Of a stretch of DNA of 7,897 bases, positions 1-6,306 are shown piece by piece (the stretch's first letter is position 1; each line of letters starts with the position of its first letter). This stretch comes from Chloroflexota bacterium (GTDB lineage Bacteria; Chloroflexota; Anaerolineae; Promineifilales; Promineifilaceae). The position numbers and the translations under genes were made by a program. The DNA is taken from positions 1-7,897 of the forward strand of contig QQUD01000827.1 in the NCBI GenBank assembly GCA_008501785.1. The letters are read 5' to 3'. The notes below the pieces were generated by a model that saw nothing but the letters and a program-made list of their open reading frames with translations, was not told the DNA's origin and made no database searches.

Positions 1-912
1 ATGATGCAGCCCCAAAATCTCAACAGCACCAGCTAACCCGGCAAACAAACCACTGAGCGTCATCGATAGCACCATTGTACGCTGCACATGCATTCCCGCG
101 TAACGAGAAGCATGTGGGTTCAATCCTACTGCCCGGATGCGATAACCAATGGTTGTGCGCCACAGAAAAATATAGATGAGCACCGCCATTAAAATGGCAA
201 AAAGAAGACCGCTGTGCAACCGAGACGGTTCCACCAACACCCCGTAAAGCTCACCCAAATACCCTGTGATGCCCAAATCTTTGGCCGATTCGGTAAATCC
301 TAATGATTTTGCCATATCTGTAAACCGGGGCATATCCAGCGGTTTTGGCAAACGTGCCGAATGGGGAATGTTGGTGCCAGCTTCAACTTCGGCAGGGTCA
401 ATCATTGGACCCCGCAGCAAGAAAAAGCCAATTTGGATGGCAATCTGGTTCATCATGATCGTACTTAGGATTTCATTCACCCCAAGCCGTGCCTTCAAAA
501 AACCAGGAATGGCCCCCCAAATCCCCCCCATCAAAGCACCTGCGATCAGCCCGAGAATAATTCCCAAGTATCCAGGCATTTGCGCACCCAACCGAACGCC
601 AACAAACGTGGTTAGGAGTGCTCCCACAATGAGTTGACCTTCAGCACCGATGTTAATAACGCCACCTCGGAAAGCAATCGCAATGCCAATACCAACTAAC
701 ATGAGTGGTATCGCTTTCACTAGTGTGTCCGACAGTCCATTTTTACTGCCAAACGCACCAACAATCATGGCTGTGTATGCTTCAAGGGGATTCACACCTT
801 GCAAAAGGAGGATGACAGCCCCAATGAGGAAGGCTGCTAGTACAGCGAAAAGTGGCATCGATGCGTCAAAAAGACGCTCAAAAAACAATCTATTGATTTT
901 AAATTTTCGCAC
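1..912 (-). CDS. ABC transporter permease, nucleoside/BMP-type (partial, 3' end cut off)
   Basis: This is an inner-membrane permease of the branched-chain/simple-sugar permease superfamily, most like the first permease (YufP/NupP type) of BMP-family nucleoside importers. 304 residues are visible and the C-terminus lies beyond the left edge. Hydrophobic stretches lie near residues 20-38, 63-81, 86-106, 114-137, 150-167, 233-251 and 280-301. Family signatures are FRGGVINIGAEGQL (81-94), KARLGVNEILSTIMMN (140-155), LLRGP (165-169) and the cytoplasmic coupling segment AVGLNPHASRYAGM (261-274). A polar segment of about 65 residues (168-232) between membrane helices looks longer than usual. I chose GTG at 910-912: it has AGGG six bases upstream, there is an in-frame stop not far upstream, and the first residues are basic before the first helix. 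An upstream in-frame TTG is less likely. No ATPase gene lies directly upstream, unlike the usual order of binding protein, ATPase, permease, permease. The substrate (nucleoside, purine or other) cannot be told from the sequence. Confidence 0.9.
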   Translation of the reverse strand, partial: MRKFKINRLFFERLFDASMPLFAVLAAFLIGAVILLLQGVNPLEAYTAMIVGAFGSKNGLSDTLVKAIPLMLVGIGIAIAFRGGVINIGAEGQLIVGALLTTFVGVRLGAQMPGYLGIILGLIAGALMGGIWGAIPGFLKARLGVNEILSTIMMNQIAIQIGFFLLRGPMIDPAEVEAGTNIPHSARLPKPLDMPRFTDMAKSLGFTESAKDLGITGYLGELYGVLVEPSRLHSGLLFAILMAVLIYIFLWRTTIGYRIRAVGLNPHASRYAGMHVQRTMVLSMTLSGLFAGLAGAVEILGLHH

Positions 913-1119
913 TGTCTTCCCTGCTTTTTCAATACTCCATACAAACAATGAATTTCAAGTATGGAAGGTCCAATAATCGACGAATAGCTAGGATAGGTTT
1001 TCTTTGTATATATAATCAAAGAACTAAGTCACTGACTGCTTGTGACATTATTCCAGAATTAATTTTGTGCGATCTATTGAGGAACTGGTAAATCCTCTTC
1101 TCCTCAATCTACTTTTATT

Positions 1120-1179
1120 AGCAAATCTTGCTTTAGCAAATCTTGCTTTAGCAATTCCTGCTTTAGCAATTCTTGCAAA
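1120..1179. repeat. Four tandem copies of a 15-base unit
   Basis: Units at 1120-1134, 1135-1149, 1150-1164 and 1165-1179 read AGCAAATCTTGCTTT twice, then AGCAATTCCTGCTTT, then AGCAATTCTTGCAAA. Copies 1 and 2 are identical, and the later copies differ at two to four positions. Most copies contain the small dyad GCAA-N3-TTGC, so the array could form a row of mini-hairpins. The period is a multiple of three, but no reading frame through it has a start codon and good codon use on either strand, so I treat it as non-coding. Confidence 0.85.
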
Positions 1180-1227
1180 AGTTACCTTACGGCTCTCCAA
1201 CATCCAGGTAACTTAATGACTTCAACC

Positions 1228-1286
1228 TGTAGGGGCGCACCCTCGTGTTCGCCCTCGACTGGGCGGGTACAAGACCCGCCCCTACA
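1228..1286. repeat. GC-rich nested palindrome, probable interspersed repeat
   Basis: The outer arms TGTAGGGGCG (1228-1237) and CGCCCCTACA (1277-1286) are perfect inverted copies. Inside lies a perfect 8-base stem GGGCGGGT/ACCCGCCC (1261-1268 and 1274-1281) with a five-base loop, which shares bases with the outer arm. A third possible stem is GGGCG/CGCCC (1233-1237 and 1250-1254). The element is much richer in G+C than its AT-rich surroundings, which suggests an inserted miniature repeat. It lies 31 bases past the stop of the PLP enzyme gene. It has no T-run on either side, so a classical terminator role is doubtful, though it could protect the 3' end of the mRNA. Confidence 0.75.
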
Positions 1287-1316
1287 AATATTAAAGAGCC
1301 AATTTGATTTACATTT

Positions 1317-2792
1317 TTAGTCAAGCAAACCTGTGCGCTTGTTGAATGATTCAATCAGCGCATCAATTTCATCTACGTGGCCATGTATGCTGGTCCAGTA
1401 ATCGTTGTCGTACCATTGATCTTGAATTTCTTCGTAAGTTTTGCCTTGTTGCTCTACCCAAGTGAAATATTTTAGGTTATGTACGCGTTTGCGATCCATG
1501 TAGGTTAACTCTTCCATGTTGTCGGTTGATTCGCCTAATAAATATCGCTGGAAGACGCCAGCCGCATCCAAATTGGTAAATTCACCTTCTTCTTCAGTCA
1601 GTTCAGCGAGACGACTTTGGTACATTTCCATTGAGTCGGTTGCTACTGTGATGATAACATCATTTCCATCCATTTCGTAATATTTAGCTGTTTTGATGGC
1701 TGCCAATACATTCGCAATGCTGGAGATGCCCATCAGCGGTAAGTCTGCAACGAGATTAGCATCAACACCCTGGCTTTCCAAATATTCTTGGCCGACTGTC
1801 TCGTTAAACAGGCGAATGAGTCCCATTGGGCCAAAATCATCAATGGCTGTCACGATGTCTGTGTTTTTGACGTTGTGAATCCAAGGCACATGTTTGTCAC
1901 CAATGCCTTCGATACGATGTGCGCCGAAGCCATTGTTAATTAAGGTGGGGCATTGCAGTGCTTCACTTGCAACAACTTTGCTAGTGGGGAATTGTTCTTT
2001 CATGTAGTCACCACAAGCAATCGTGCCGCCAGAACCGGTGTTGGAAACTGTTGCGCGGAAACGGTCGCCTTCACCCATGACTTCATTGAGAACCTCTACC
2101 ATGGCGCGGCCAGTTACTTCGTAGTGCCACAGGTAGTTGCCGAACTCTTCAAACTGGTTGAAGATGGACAAATCTTGGCCAGATTCACGCAGTTCCCAGC
2201 ATTTGTCGAAGATTTCTTTTACATTGCTTTCGGAACCTGGGGTTTTGATGGTTTCTCCAGCTACACTTTCTAGCCAATCGAAACGTTCTTTACTCATCCC
2301 TTCTGGCAAAATGGCGATGGATTCGCAGGCCAGCAAGTTTGAATCGTATGCGCCGCCACGGCAGTAGTTGCCTGTGCTGGGCCATACGGCTTTTTGTGTA
2401 GTTGGGTCAAATTGTCCAGTTACCAGACGTGGAACTAAACATCCAAAGGCTGCGCCAACTTTGTGTGCGCCGGTGGGGAACCATTTGCCGAGCAAAACAA
2501 CGATGCGGGCATCTACGCCGGTCAACTCTTTCGGGAGTTCCAGGTAGTTAACGACACCAAATTTGCCGCCGCTTGCTTTTGGCTCGTTGTGCCAGTTGAT
2601 ACGGAACAAGTTCAATGGATTCAAGTCCCACAAACCGACGTTTTCCAGTTTTTCTTTGATGCTGTCTGGGATCAAATCTGGATTGATCATCTGTTTGAAA
2701 GTTGGGATGATAATATTTTGTTCGCGGGCGCGTTGGATAGCTCGTTCCAGTTTGGCCTCGTCGTGGATGGTTAAATCAATTAAATTACTCAT
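1317..2792 (-). CDS. Fold-type II PLP-dependent enzyme, cysteine-synthase/tryptophan-synthase-beta-like
   Basis: This 491-residue cytoplasmic enzyme belongs to the fold-type II PLP superfamily. The Schiff-base lysine is probably K111 in FPTGAHKVGAAFG (105-117). The substrate/cofactor loop is PSTGNYCRGGAY (138-149), where others have S-x-GN-x-G, and the phosphate-binding loop is SNTGSGGT (250-257). It is 100 to 150 residues longer than typical cysteine synthases. The extra length is an N-terminal segment of about 70 residues and a C-terminal acidic, tyrosine- and tryptophan-rich tail after about 390. The reaction is unknown; family members catalyse beta- or gamma-elimination or replacement on amino acids. 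As last gene of the carbamoyl-transfer group it may act on the amino acid freed by a carbamoyltransferase. The ATG at 2790-2792 has AAGG seven bases upstream. I see no frameshift or missing core motif. It is not recognisably YgeX, whose motifs differ around the lysine. Confidence 0.9.
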   Translation of the reverse strand: MSNLIDLTIHDEAKLERAIQRAREQNIIIPTFKQMINPDLIPDSIKEKLENVGLWDLNPLNLFRINWHNEPKASGGKFGVVNYLELPKELTGVDARIVVLLGKWFPTGAHKVGAAFGCLVPRLVTGQFDPTTQKAVWPSTGNYCRGGAYDSNLLACESIAILPEGMSKERFDWLESVAGETIKTPGSESNVKEIFDKCWELRESGQDLSIFNQFEEFGNYLWHYEVTGRAMVEVLNEVMGEGDRFRATVSNTGSGGTIACGDYMKEQFPTSKVVASEALQCPTLINNGFGAHRIEGIGDKHVPWIHNVKNTDIVTAIDDFGPMGLIRLFNETVGQEYLESQGVDANLVADLPLMGISSIANVLAAIKTAKYYEMDGNDVIITVATDSMEMYQSRLAELTEEEGEFTNLDAAGVFQRYLLGESTDNMEELTYMDRKRVHNLKYFTWVEQQGKTYEEIQDQWYDNDYWTSIHGHVDEIDALIESFNKRTGLLD

Positions 2793-2804
2793 AGTTATAC
2801 CTTG

Positions 2805-2877
2805 TAGTCGGTAATCGGTGGTCGATGTTCGGTAATCGGTAAAAGTGCCGATTACTGATTACTGATTACTGATTACC
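2805..2877. repeat. Inverted heptanucleotide array in the junction between the two PLP genes
   Basis: On the plus strand five heptads run from 2805 to 2839: TAGTCGG, TAATCGG, TGGTCGA, TGTTCGG, TAATCGG. After an eight-base apex (2840-2847) come four heptads of opposite sense, CCGATTA then CTGATTA three times, to 2875, followed by CC. The innermost seven bases pair perfectly (2833-2839 with 2848-2854), and over 28 bases the arms match at 20. The array fills most of the 92-base gap. In the mRNA the second arm ends just before the AAGG (2800-2803) that serves the downstream start codon. Confidence 0.85.
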
Positions 2878-2884
2878 ATTTTAT

Positions 2885-4147
2885 TTACTCTTCAAGTTTC
2901 TCCATTACTTTTTTCAGGTCAGCCAGGTTTGGAGCGACACGATTGGGTGTTGTGCCGACCATTTCGACTGATTTCATGGCGCTGGCGACGTCTTTGAGAC
3001 CGTTGCCGGTGTTGAGAACGACGATGCGGTCGTCGGCTTTGACAAGCCCGTCAGCGACGGCTTTGATCAAGCCAGCGTAGGCGGTGGCTCCCGCAGGTTC
3101 GGCAAAAACGCCGACGCCGCGTGCCAGGGCGGGGATTGCTTCAAGGATTTCGTCGTCAGTGACGCGGACGTATGCGCCGTTGGTTTCGGTAACGGCCGCT
3201 AACGCCTTCATTCTATCTCTTGGCAAGCCTGCGCTAATACTGTCCGCCACTGTGACACCCGAAACGGGGGCTTTGGTGAGCACATCTTCGCCATCTTTCC
3301 ATGCTTCATACATGAAGGCGCTGCCTTCAGCTTGTATGCCATAAATGCGCGGCATTTTGTCGATCCAGCCGAGTGCCAGCAGGTCTTTCAACCCTTTGTG
3401 CAGCCCACCAATGATGCAGCCATCGCCAACGCTGACGAAGATGGCATCGGGGGCGTTCCAATCGAGCTGTTCGCAGATTTCGTAAACGGCCGTTTTCTTT
3501 CCCTCAGTCATATAAGGGTTGTAAGCCGTATTGCGGTTGTACCAGCCATACTCTTCCGCTGCTTCCAGGCACAGCTCGAACGCATCGTCATACGTGCCTT
3601 TGACTAGCATTACGGTTGAGCCATAGACGAGCAGTTGCGCGATCTTGGCAGGTGGGGCGGCTTCTGGCACAAAAATGACGTTAGCCTGTTCCATGCTGGC
3701 ACAGATGCCGCTTAATGCAGCGGCGGCGTTGCCCGTGCTGGCTGTGGTGATAATCTCGGCATTCTTTTCGCGTGCTTTGACAACGGCGACGGCGCTGGCC
3801 CGGTCTTTGAAACTGGCGGTTGGTAAACGGCCGTCATCCTTCACCCACACATGCTGCAAACCCAGCTTGTTCGCCAATCTAGGCGCCTCATACAGCGGTG
3901 TCCAGCCAATCGAAAGCGGTGGCACTTCAGCATCAGCTGCAATCGGCAGCAGCGGCTTGTAGCGCCAAATCGTATAATCTTCGTTTTTCGCCAGGCTTTC
4001 GGGGCTGATGCGTGTTTTGATTAATTCATAGTCATAACGCACATCCACGATGCCATCATTGCCATGATCTGGACAAATATATTCAATCTCATCCGTTGCG
4101 TATTCTTTGCCACAAATGAGGCATTTTAAATGTTTTACGTGATCCAT
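2885..4147 (-). CDS. Threonine-synthase-like PLP-dependent enzyme
   Basis: This 420-residue cytoplasmic enzyme has the layout of short bacterial/archaeal threonine synthases. An N-terminal small zinc-ribbon-like knot has C9, C12, C25 and H28. A fold-type II PLP domain follows, with the Schiff-base lysine K114 in TASFKDRAS (110-118). The ring-binding loop is TASTGNAAAA (135-144), the phosphate loop SVGDGCIIGG (239-248), and the late motifs are FAEPAGATAY (348-357) and LNTGNGLKD (378-386). Threonine synthase turns O-phosphohomoserine into threonine. However, this gene sits between carbamate kinase and another PLP enzyme with no hom or thrB nearby, so a catabolic ammonia-lyase or related role on a beta-substituted amino acid is at least as likely. 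The start ATG (4145-4147) lies where the octad array ends, with AGGA ten bases upstream inside the array. The core catalytic motifs look intact. Homology is certain; biochemical identity is open. Confidence 0.9.
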   Translation of the reverse strand: MDHVKHLKCLICGKEYATDEIEYICPDHGNDGIVDVRYDYELIKTRISPESLAKNEDYTIWRYKPLLPIAADAEVPPLSIGWTPLYEAPRLANKLGLQHVWVKDDGRLPTASFKDRASAVAVVKAREKNAEIITTASTGNAAAALSGICASMEQANVIFVPEAAPPAKIAQLLVYGSTVMLVKGTYDDAFELCLEAAEEYGWYNRNTAYNPYMTEGKKTAVYEICEQLDWNAPDAIFVSVGDGCIIGGLHKGLKDLLALGWIDKMPRIYGIQAEGSAFMYEAWKDGEDVLTKAPVSGVTVADSISAGLPRDRMKALAAVTETNGAYVRVTDDEILEAIPALARGVGVFAEPAGATAYAGLIKAVADGLVKADDRIVVLNTGNGLKDVASAMKSVEMVGTTPNRVAPNLADLKKVMEKLEE

Positions 4148-4270
4148 AGTTGTGTAGTCCTGAAGTTGAGTAGTCGAGCAGTCTTGTAGCCGGTTAGTTT
4201 GGCAGTCGGGAAATCTTTAATTCCCGACTATTTGACTACCGGACTACTCGACTAGCAGACTAATCGACTA
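4147..4270. repeat. Inverted octanucleotide array spanning from stop codon to start codon
   Basis: On the plus strand eight consecutive octads of form YAGTNNNN run without a phase break from 4147 to 4210 (for example TAGTTGTG, TAGTCCTG, TAGTCGAG, CAGTCTTG, CAGTCGGG), with slightly degenerate members such as AAGTTGAG and TAGCCGGT. After the apex, six octads of form NNNGACTA run from 4223 to 4270: CCCGACTA, TTTGACTA, CCGGACTA, CTCGACTA, GCAGACTA, ATCGACTA. The apex is a perfect 9-base stem, AGTCGGGAA (4204-4212) with TTCCCGACT (4221-4229). The outermost right unit contains the TAG stop of the kinase gene (4268-4270) and the outermost left unit begins on the A of the next gene's ATG (4147). The whole gap is therefore repeat. 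Confidence 0.9.
4158..4161 (-). promoter_or_regulatory. Ribosome binding site inside an octad
   Basis: AGGA on the minus strand lies ten bases upstream of the ATG of the threonine-synthase-like gene and forms part of an octad unit (4155-4162). The spacing is a little long, so this site may be weak or may be opened only when the hairpin is unfolded. Confidence 0.5.
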
Positions 4271-5221
4271 AGGTGTAATGAATGTCCCTGTTTCGCCACG
4301 CAAAGCGCGTGCAATATTTGGCGGGTCGGTGATCAGCGCTTTTTTGCCACCATTTTCGAGGAAGCTAACGACTGCTTCCATTTTAGGAGCCATGCTGCCG
4401 GGGGCAAAGTGTGTGCCTTCAGCTAAATATTGTTTAGCTTCAGCCAGTGTCATGCTGTCTAGCCACTGCTCATTTTCTTTGCCGAAGTTGAGGGCGACTT
4501 TTTCAACAGCCGTGCTAATCAACAGCAGATCAGCATCAATTTCTTGAGCCAACAGGCTGCTGGCACGGTCTTTGTCGATGACTGCATAAACGCCACCGAG
4601 TTCCCGAAGCTCTCCACTTGTGTTGTGGACCACTGGAATACCACCCCCACCGACAGCAATCACAATGTTGTCGGCAGCAGTAAGTGTTTGAATAGCATCT
4701 TGCTCAATCACACGAATCGGAATCGGTGAGGCGACAACGCGACGCCAGCCACGACCAGAATCTTCCACAACTTGCCAGCCATCTTTTTCAAACTCGCGGG
4801 CTTCCGATTCTTCCATGAAGCTGCCAATGGGTTTTGATGGATTTTGGAAACCTGGGTCTTCCTTATCAACCAAAACCTGGGTGACAACAGAAACGACTGG
4901 TTTGCGAACGCCGCGACTGAACAATTCATTACGCAATGCTTGTTGCAGCATGTAGCCAATTGAACCTTGTGTATCAGCGCCAATAATGTCTAGTGGTGTG
5001 GTGTGTACTTCAGGGGAAGCCAGTTCGTTACGCCGCAAAATGTAGCCAACTTGTGGTCCATTTCCGTGTGTTACAACCAATGTCCAACCGTCTAAAATCA
5101 TGTCCGCTAAATGCTGGACCGTTTCGCGTACGGCGTCCCATTGGTGGGGGACATCGGGATTGTTTTTATCTGTAATTAGTGAATTACCGCCAATAGCAAC
5201 GACGGCGACTTTTTTACTCAT
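4268..5221 (-). CDS. arcC: Carbamate kinase
   Basis: Carbamate kinase converts carbamoyl phosphate and ADP to ATP and carbamate, which breaks down to CO2 and ammonia; it is the energy-yielding last step of citrulline/arginine and ureide catabolism. The protein has 317 residues, close to the usual 310-315. Amino-acid-kinase motifs are complete: VAIGGNSL (8-15), VTHGNGPQVGYI (50-61), the KPIG lysine loop (130-133), VGGGGIPVV (190-198), VIDKDRASSLLA (214-225), FAPGSMAPKMEA (272-283) and ITDPPNIARAL (297-307). I place the start at 5219-5221 rather than the in-frame ATG at 5252-5254. The inner ATG is preceded by a strong GGAGG at the right distance, it matches the normal family N-terminus (M-x-K-x-x-V-x-A-I-G-G-N), and the longer version would translate part of a repeat array. 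The neighbouring carbamoyltransferase genes are the likely source of its carbamoyl phosphate. E. coli YqeA holds the equivalent place in the ygeW locus. Confidence 0.96.
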   Translation of the reverse strand: MSKKVAVVAIGGNSLITDKNNPDVPHQWDAVRETVQHLADMILDGWTLVVTHGNGPQVGYILRRNELASPEVHTTPLDIIGADTQGSIGYMLQQALRNELFSRGVRKPVVSVVTQVLVDKEDPGFQNPSKPIGSFMEESEAREFEKDGWQVVEDSGRGWRRVVASPIPIRVIEQDAIQTLTAADNIVIAVGGGGIPVVHNTSGELRELGGVYAVIDKDRASSLLAQEIDADLLLISTAVEKVALNFGKENEQWLDSMTLAEAKQYLAEGTHFAPGSMAPKMEAVVSFLENGGKKALITDPPNIARALRGETGTFITP

Positions 5222-5229
5222 AGTGGGAT

Positions 5230-5234
5230 CCTCC
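5230..5234 (-). promoter_or_regulatory. Ribosome binding site fixing the carbamate kinase start
   Basis: GGAGG on the minus strand ends eight bases before the ATG at 5219-5221. It would lie inside the coding region if the upstream ATG at 5252-5254 were used, so it decides the start. Confidence 0.85.
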
Positions 5235-5238
5235 AAAA

Positions 5239-5323
5239 AATTGTCAATTTTCAATGGTCAATTGCCAATTGTCAATGAATGCTCCGTTGACAATTGACCA
5301 TTGGCAATTAGCAATTGACAATT
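5239..5323. repeat. Inverted heptanucleotide array (AATTGNC type)
   Basis: On the plus strand five heptads run from 5239 to 5273: AATTGTC, AATTTTC, AATGGTC, AATTGCC, AATTGTC. After a gap of about eleven bases (5276-5286) five heptads of opposite sense follow from 5287 to 5321: TTGACAA, TTGACCA, TTGGCAA, TTAGCAA, TTGACAA. The two 37-base arms match at about 30 positions when folded. In the inverted comparison the two middle units (AATGGTC and AATTGCC) appear in swapped order, as if units had been exchanged. The array reaches the stop codon of the upstream carbamoyltransferase gene (5323-5325) and stops a few bases before the kinase ribosome binding site. Confidence 0.9.
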
Positions 5324-6303
5324 TATTGCATTGTTAAGGCCATGACGGCTTTTTGTGCGTGCAGGCGGTTTTCAGCTTCGTCGAATACGACGCTGTGCGG
5401 ACCATCCAACACAGAGCTGGCTACTTCAACGTCACGGTCTGCTGGCAGCGGGTGCATGTAGATAACATCATCTTTGCCTAAGGCCATCAGTTCGTCGTTA
5501 ACGTACCAATCTTTGTAGGAATCTTGGATGCGTTTGCCTTCGTCTGGATCGTTGGTGGTCATGAGTGGGCCCCAGGATTTGGCGTAGATAACATCTGCAT
5601 CTTCACAAGCTTCTTTCATGTCATGCGAAACTTCGAAGCTGGTGTTGTATTTGCGGGACATTTCTTGTGCTTGGTCCATGATTTCGGGCATCAATTTGAA
5701 TTCCGGTGGATGGGCCAGGACAACATCCATGCCAAAGCGTGGCATTTGCAAAACGAGTGATTGTGGCACAGACATTGGCTTCAGGTAAGAAGAAGCGTAT
5801 GCCCAAGAAACAACCATCTTCTTTTTGCGCAAGTTGCGGCCTTTCTTTTCCATGATGGTCATCAGGTCGGCCAGACATTGGTGCGGGTGGTAAATTTCGC
5901 ACTGCATGTTGAGAATGGGGGCGCGGGAAGCGGAAGCTACGTTGTTTAAATAGCTGTTACCGATGCCCCAATCGCAATGGCGAATGGCGATGCCGTCAAA
6001 GTAACGGCCGAAAATCTCGCCCAACTCTTTTTCTGTGTCGCCGTGGGAAACTTGCGTGGTGCGGCTTTCGATGAAAGCTGCATGTCCGCCCAATTGGGCC
6101 ATGCCCGCTTCAAAGCTGCCACGTGTACGCGTGCTGGAGAAGTAGAATAACATCGCCAATACTTTGTCGCGCAAGGAAGCATGGGAGACACCCATGCCAC
6201 GTTTCATTTTTAAATCCCATGCTAGTTCGAGCACGGTTTCGACTTCTTCTTTTGAGAAGTCTAAATCACTAATAAAGTCTCTGCCTCTTAAACCTGTTTG
6301 CAT
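5323..6303 (-). CDS. Knotted-type (YgeW-like) carbamoyltransferase of unknown substrate
   Basis: This 326-residue enzyme of the aspartate/ornithine carbamoyltransferase family moves a carbamoyl group between carbamoyl phosphate and an amine. The carbamoyl-phosphate site is SSTRTR (56-61), with IRHCDWG (107-113) and YHPHQCLADL (138-147). The segment SWAYASSYLKPMSVPQ (166-181) followed by RFGMDVVLAHP (189-199) matches the proline-rich loop region of E. coli YgeW and related knotted transcarbamylases, as does DADVIYAKSWGPL (235-247). The C-terminal VVFDEAENRLHAQKAVM (305-321) is of ornithine-carbamoyltransferase style. It is about 70 residues shorter than YgeW. The active-site HCLP of ornithine carbamoyltransferase and YgeW is HPLPAD here (284-289), and no SMG ornithine loop is visible, so I would not call it argF. 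It is followed by carbamate kinase, which points to a catabolic direction. The ribosome binding site AGGAG lies seven bases before the ATG, inside a repeat. Confidence 0.88.
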   Translation of the reverse strand: MQTGLRGRDFISDLDFSKEEVETVLELAWDLKMKRGMGVSHASLRDKVLAMLFYFSSTRTRGSFEAGMAQLGGHAAFIESRTTQVSHGDTEKELGEIFGRYFDGIAIRHCDWGIGNSYLNNVASASRAPILNMQCEIYHPHQCLADLMTIMEKKGRNLRKKKMVVSWAYASSYLKPMSVPQSLVLQMPRFGMDVVLAHPPEFKLMPEIMDQAQEMSRKYNTSFEVSHDMKEACEDADVIYAKSWGPLMTTNDPDEGKRIQDSYKDWYVNDELMALGKDDVIYMHPLPADRDVEVASSVLDGPHSVVFDEAENRLHAQKAVMALTMQ

Positions 6304-6306
6304 TTT

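Larger units (their letters stand above)
913..1316. other. 404-base intergenic region with repeats
   Basis: This gap separates the PLP enzyme gene from the permease gene and I see no convincing gene in it. From the permease side it holds an AT-rich segment with TATATATA (about 1005-1018), a small inverted repeat GTCAC/GTGAC (1028-1032 and 1042-1046), the four-copy 15-mer (1120-1179) and the GC-rich palindrome (1228-1286). The permease probably has its own promoter here, since this is by far the longest gap in the window, but no clear -35/-10 pair stands out. No hairpin followed by a T-run ends the upstream unit. Confidence 0.6.

Noticed and set aside
266..976. Plus-strand open frames across the permease gene
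   Set aside because: They are antisense shadows. The minus-strand frame carries the conserved permease motifs.
837..1019. 60-codon open frame on the minus strand overlapping the permease start
   Set aside because: It overlaps the clear permease N-terminus in another frame, has no recognisable features and no good ribosome binding site.
1005..1060. Promoter for the permease gene around TATATATA (about 1007-1014)
   Set aside because: A plausible AT-rich -10 region but no matching -35 hexamer at the right spacing, so not listed as a promoter.
1120..1179. Small repeat protein encoded by the 15-base units
   Set aside because: Two minus-strand frames and one plus-strand frame stay open through it, but none has a convincing start or ribosome binding site.
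1228..1286. Rho-independent terminator after the PLP enzyme gene
   Set aside because: The stems are strong but no T-run follows on the minus strand.
1953..2774. Plus-strand open frames opposite the long PLP enzyme
   Set aside because: Antisense shadows of a well-conserved coding region with no family resemblance of their own.
5222..5254. Longer carbamate kinase start at the in-frame ATG 5252-5254
   Set aside because: It would add 11 residues encoded partly by the heptad array and place the strong GGAGG inside the gene. The inner ATG fits the family N-terminus.
5323..6303. Ornithine carbamoyltransferase argF
   Set aside because: The C-terminus is similar, but HCLP is HPLP, no SMG loop is visible, and the central loop matches YgeW-type proteins instead.
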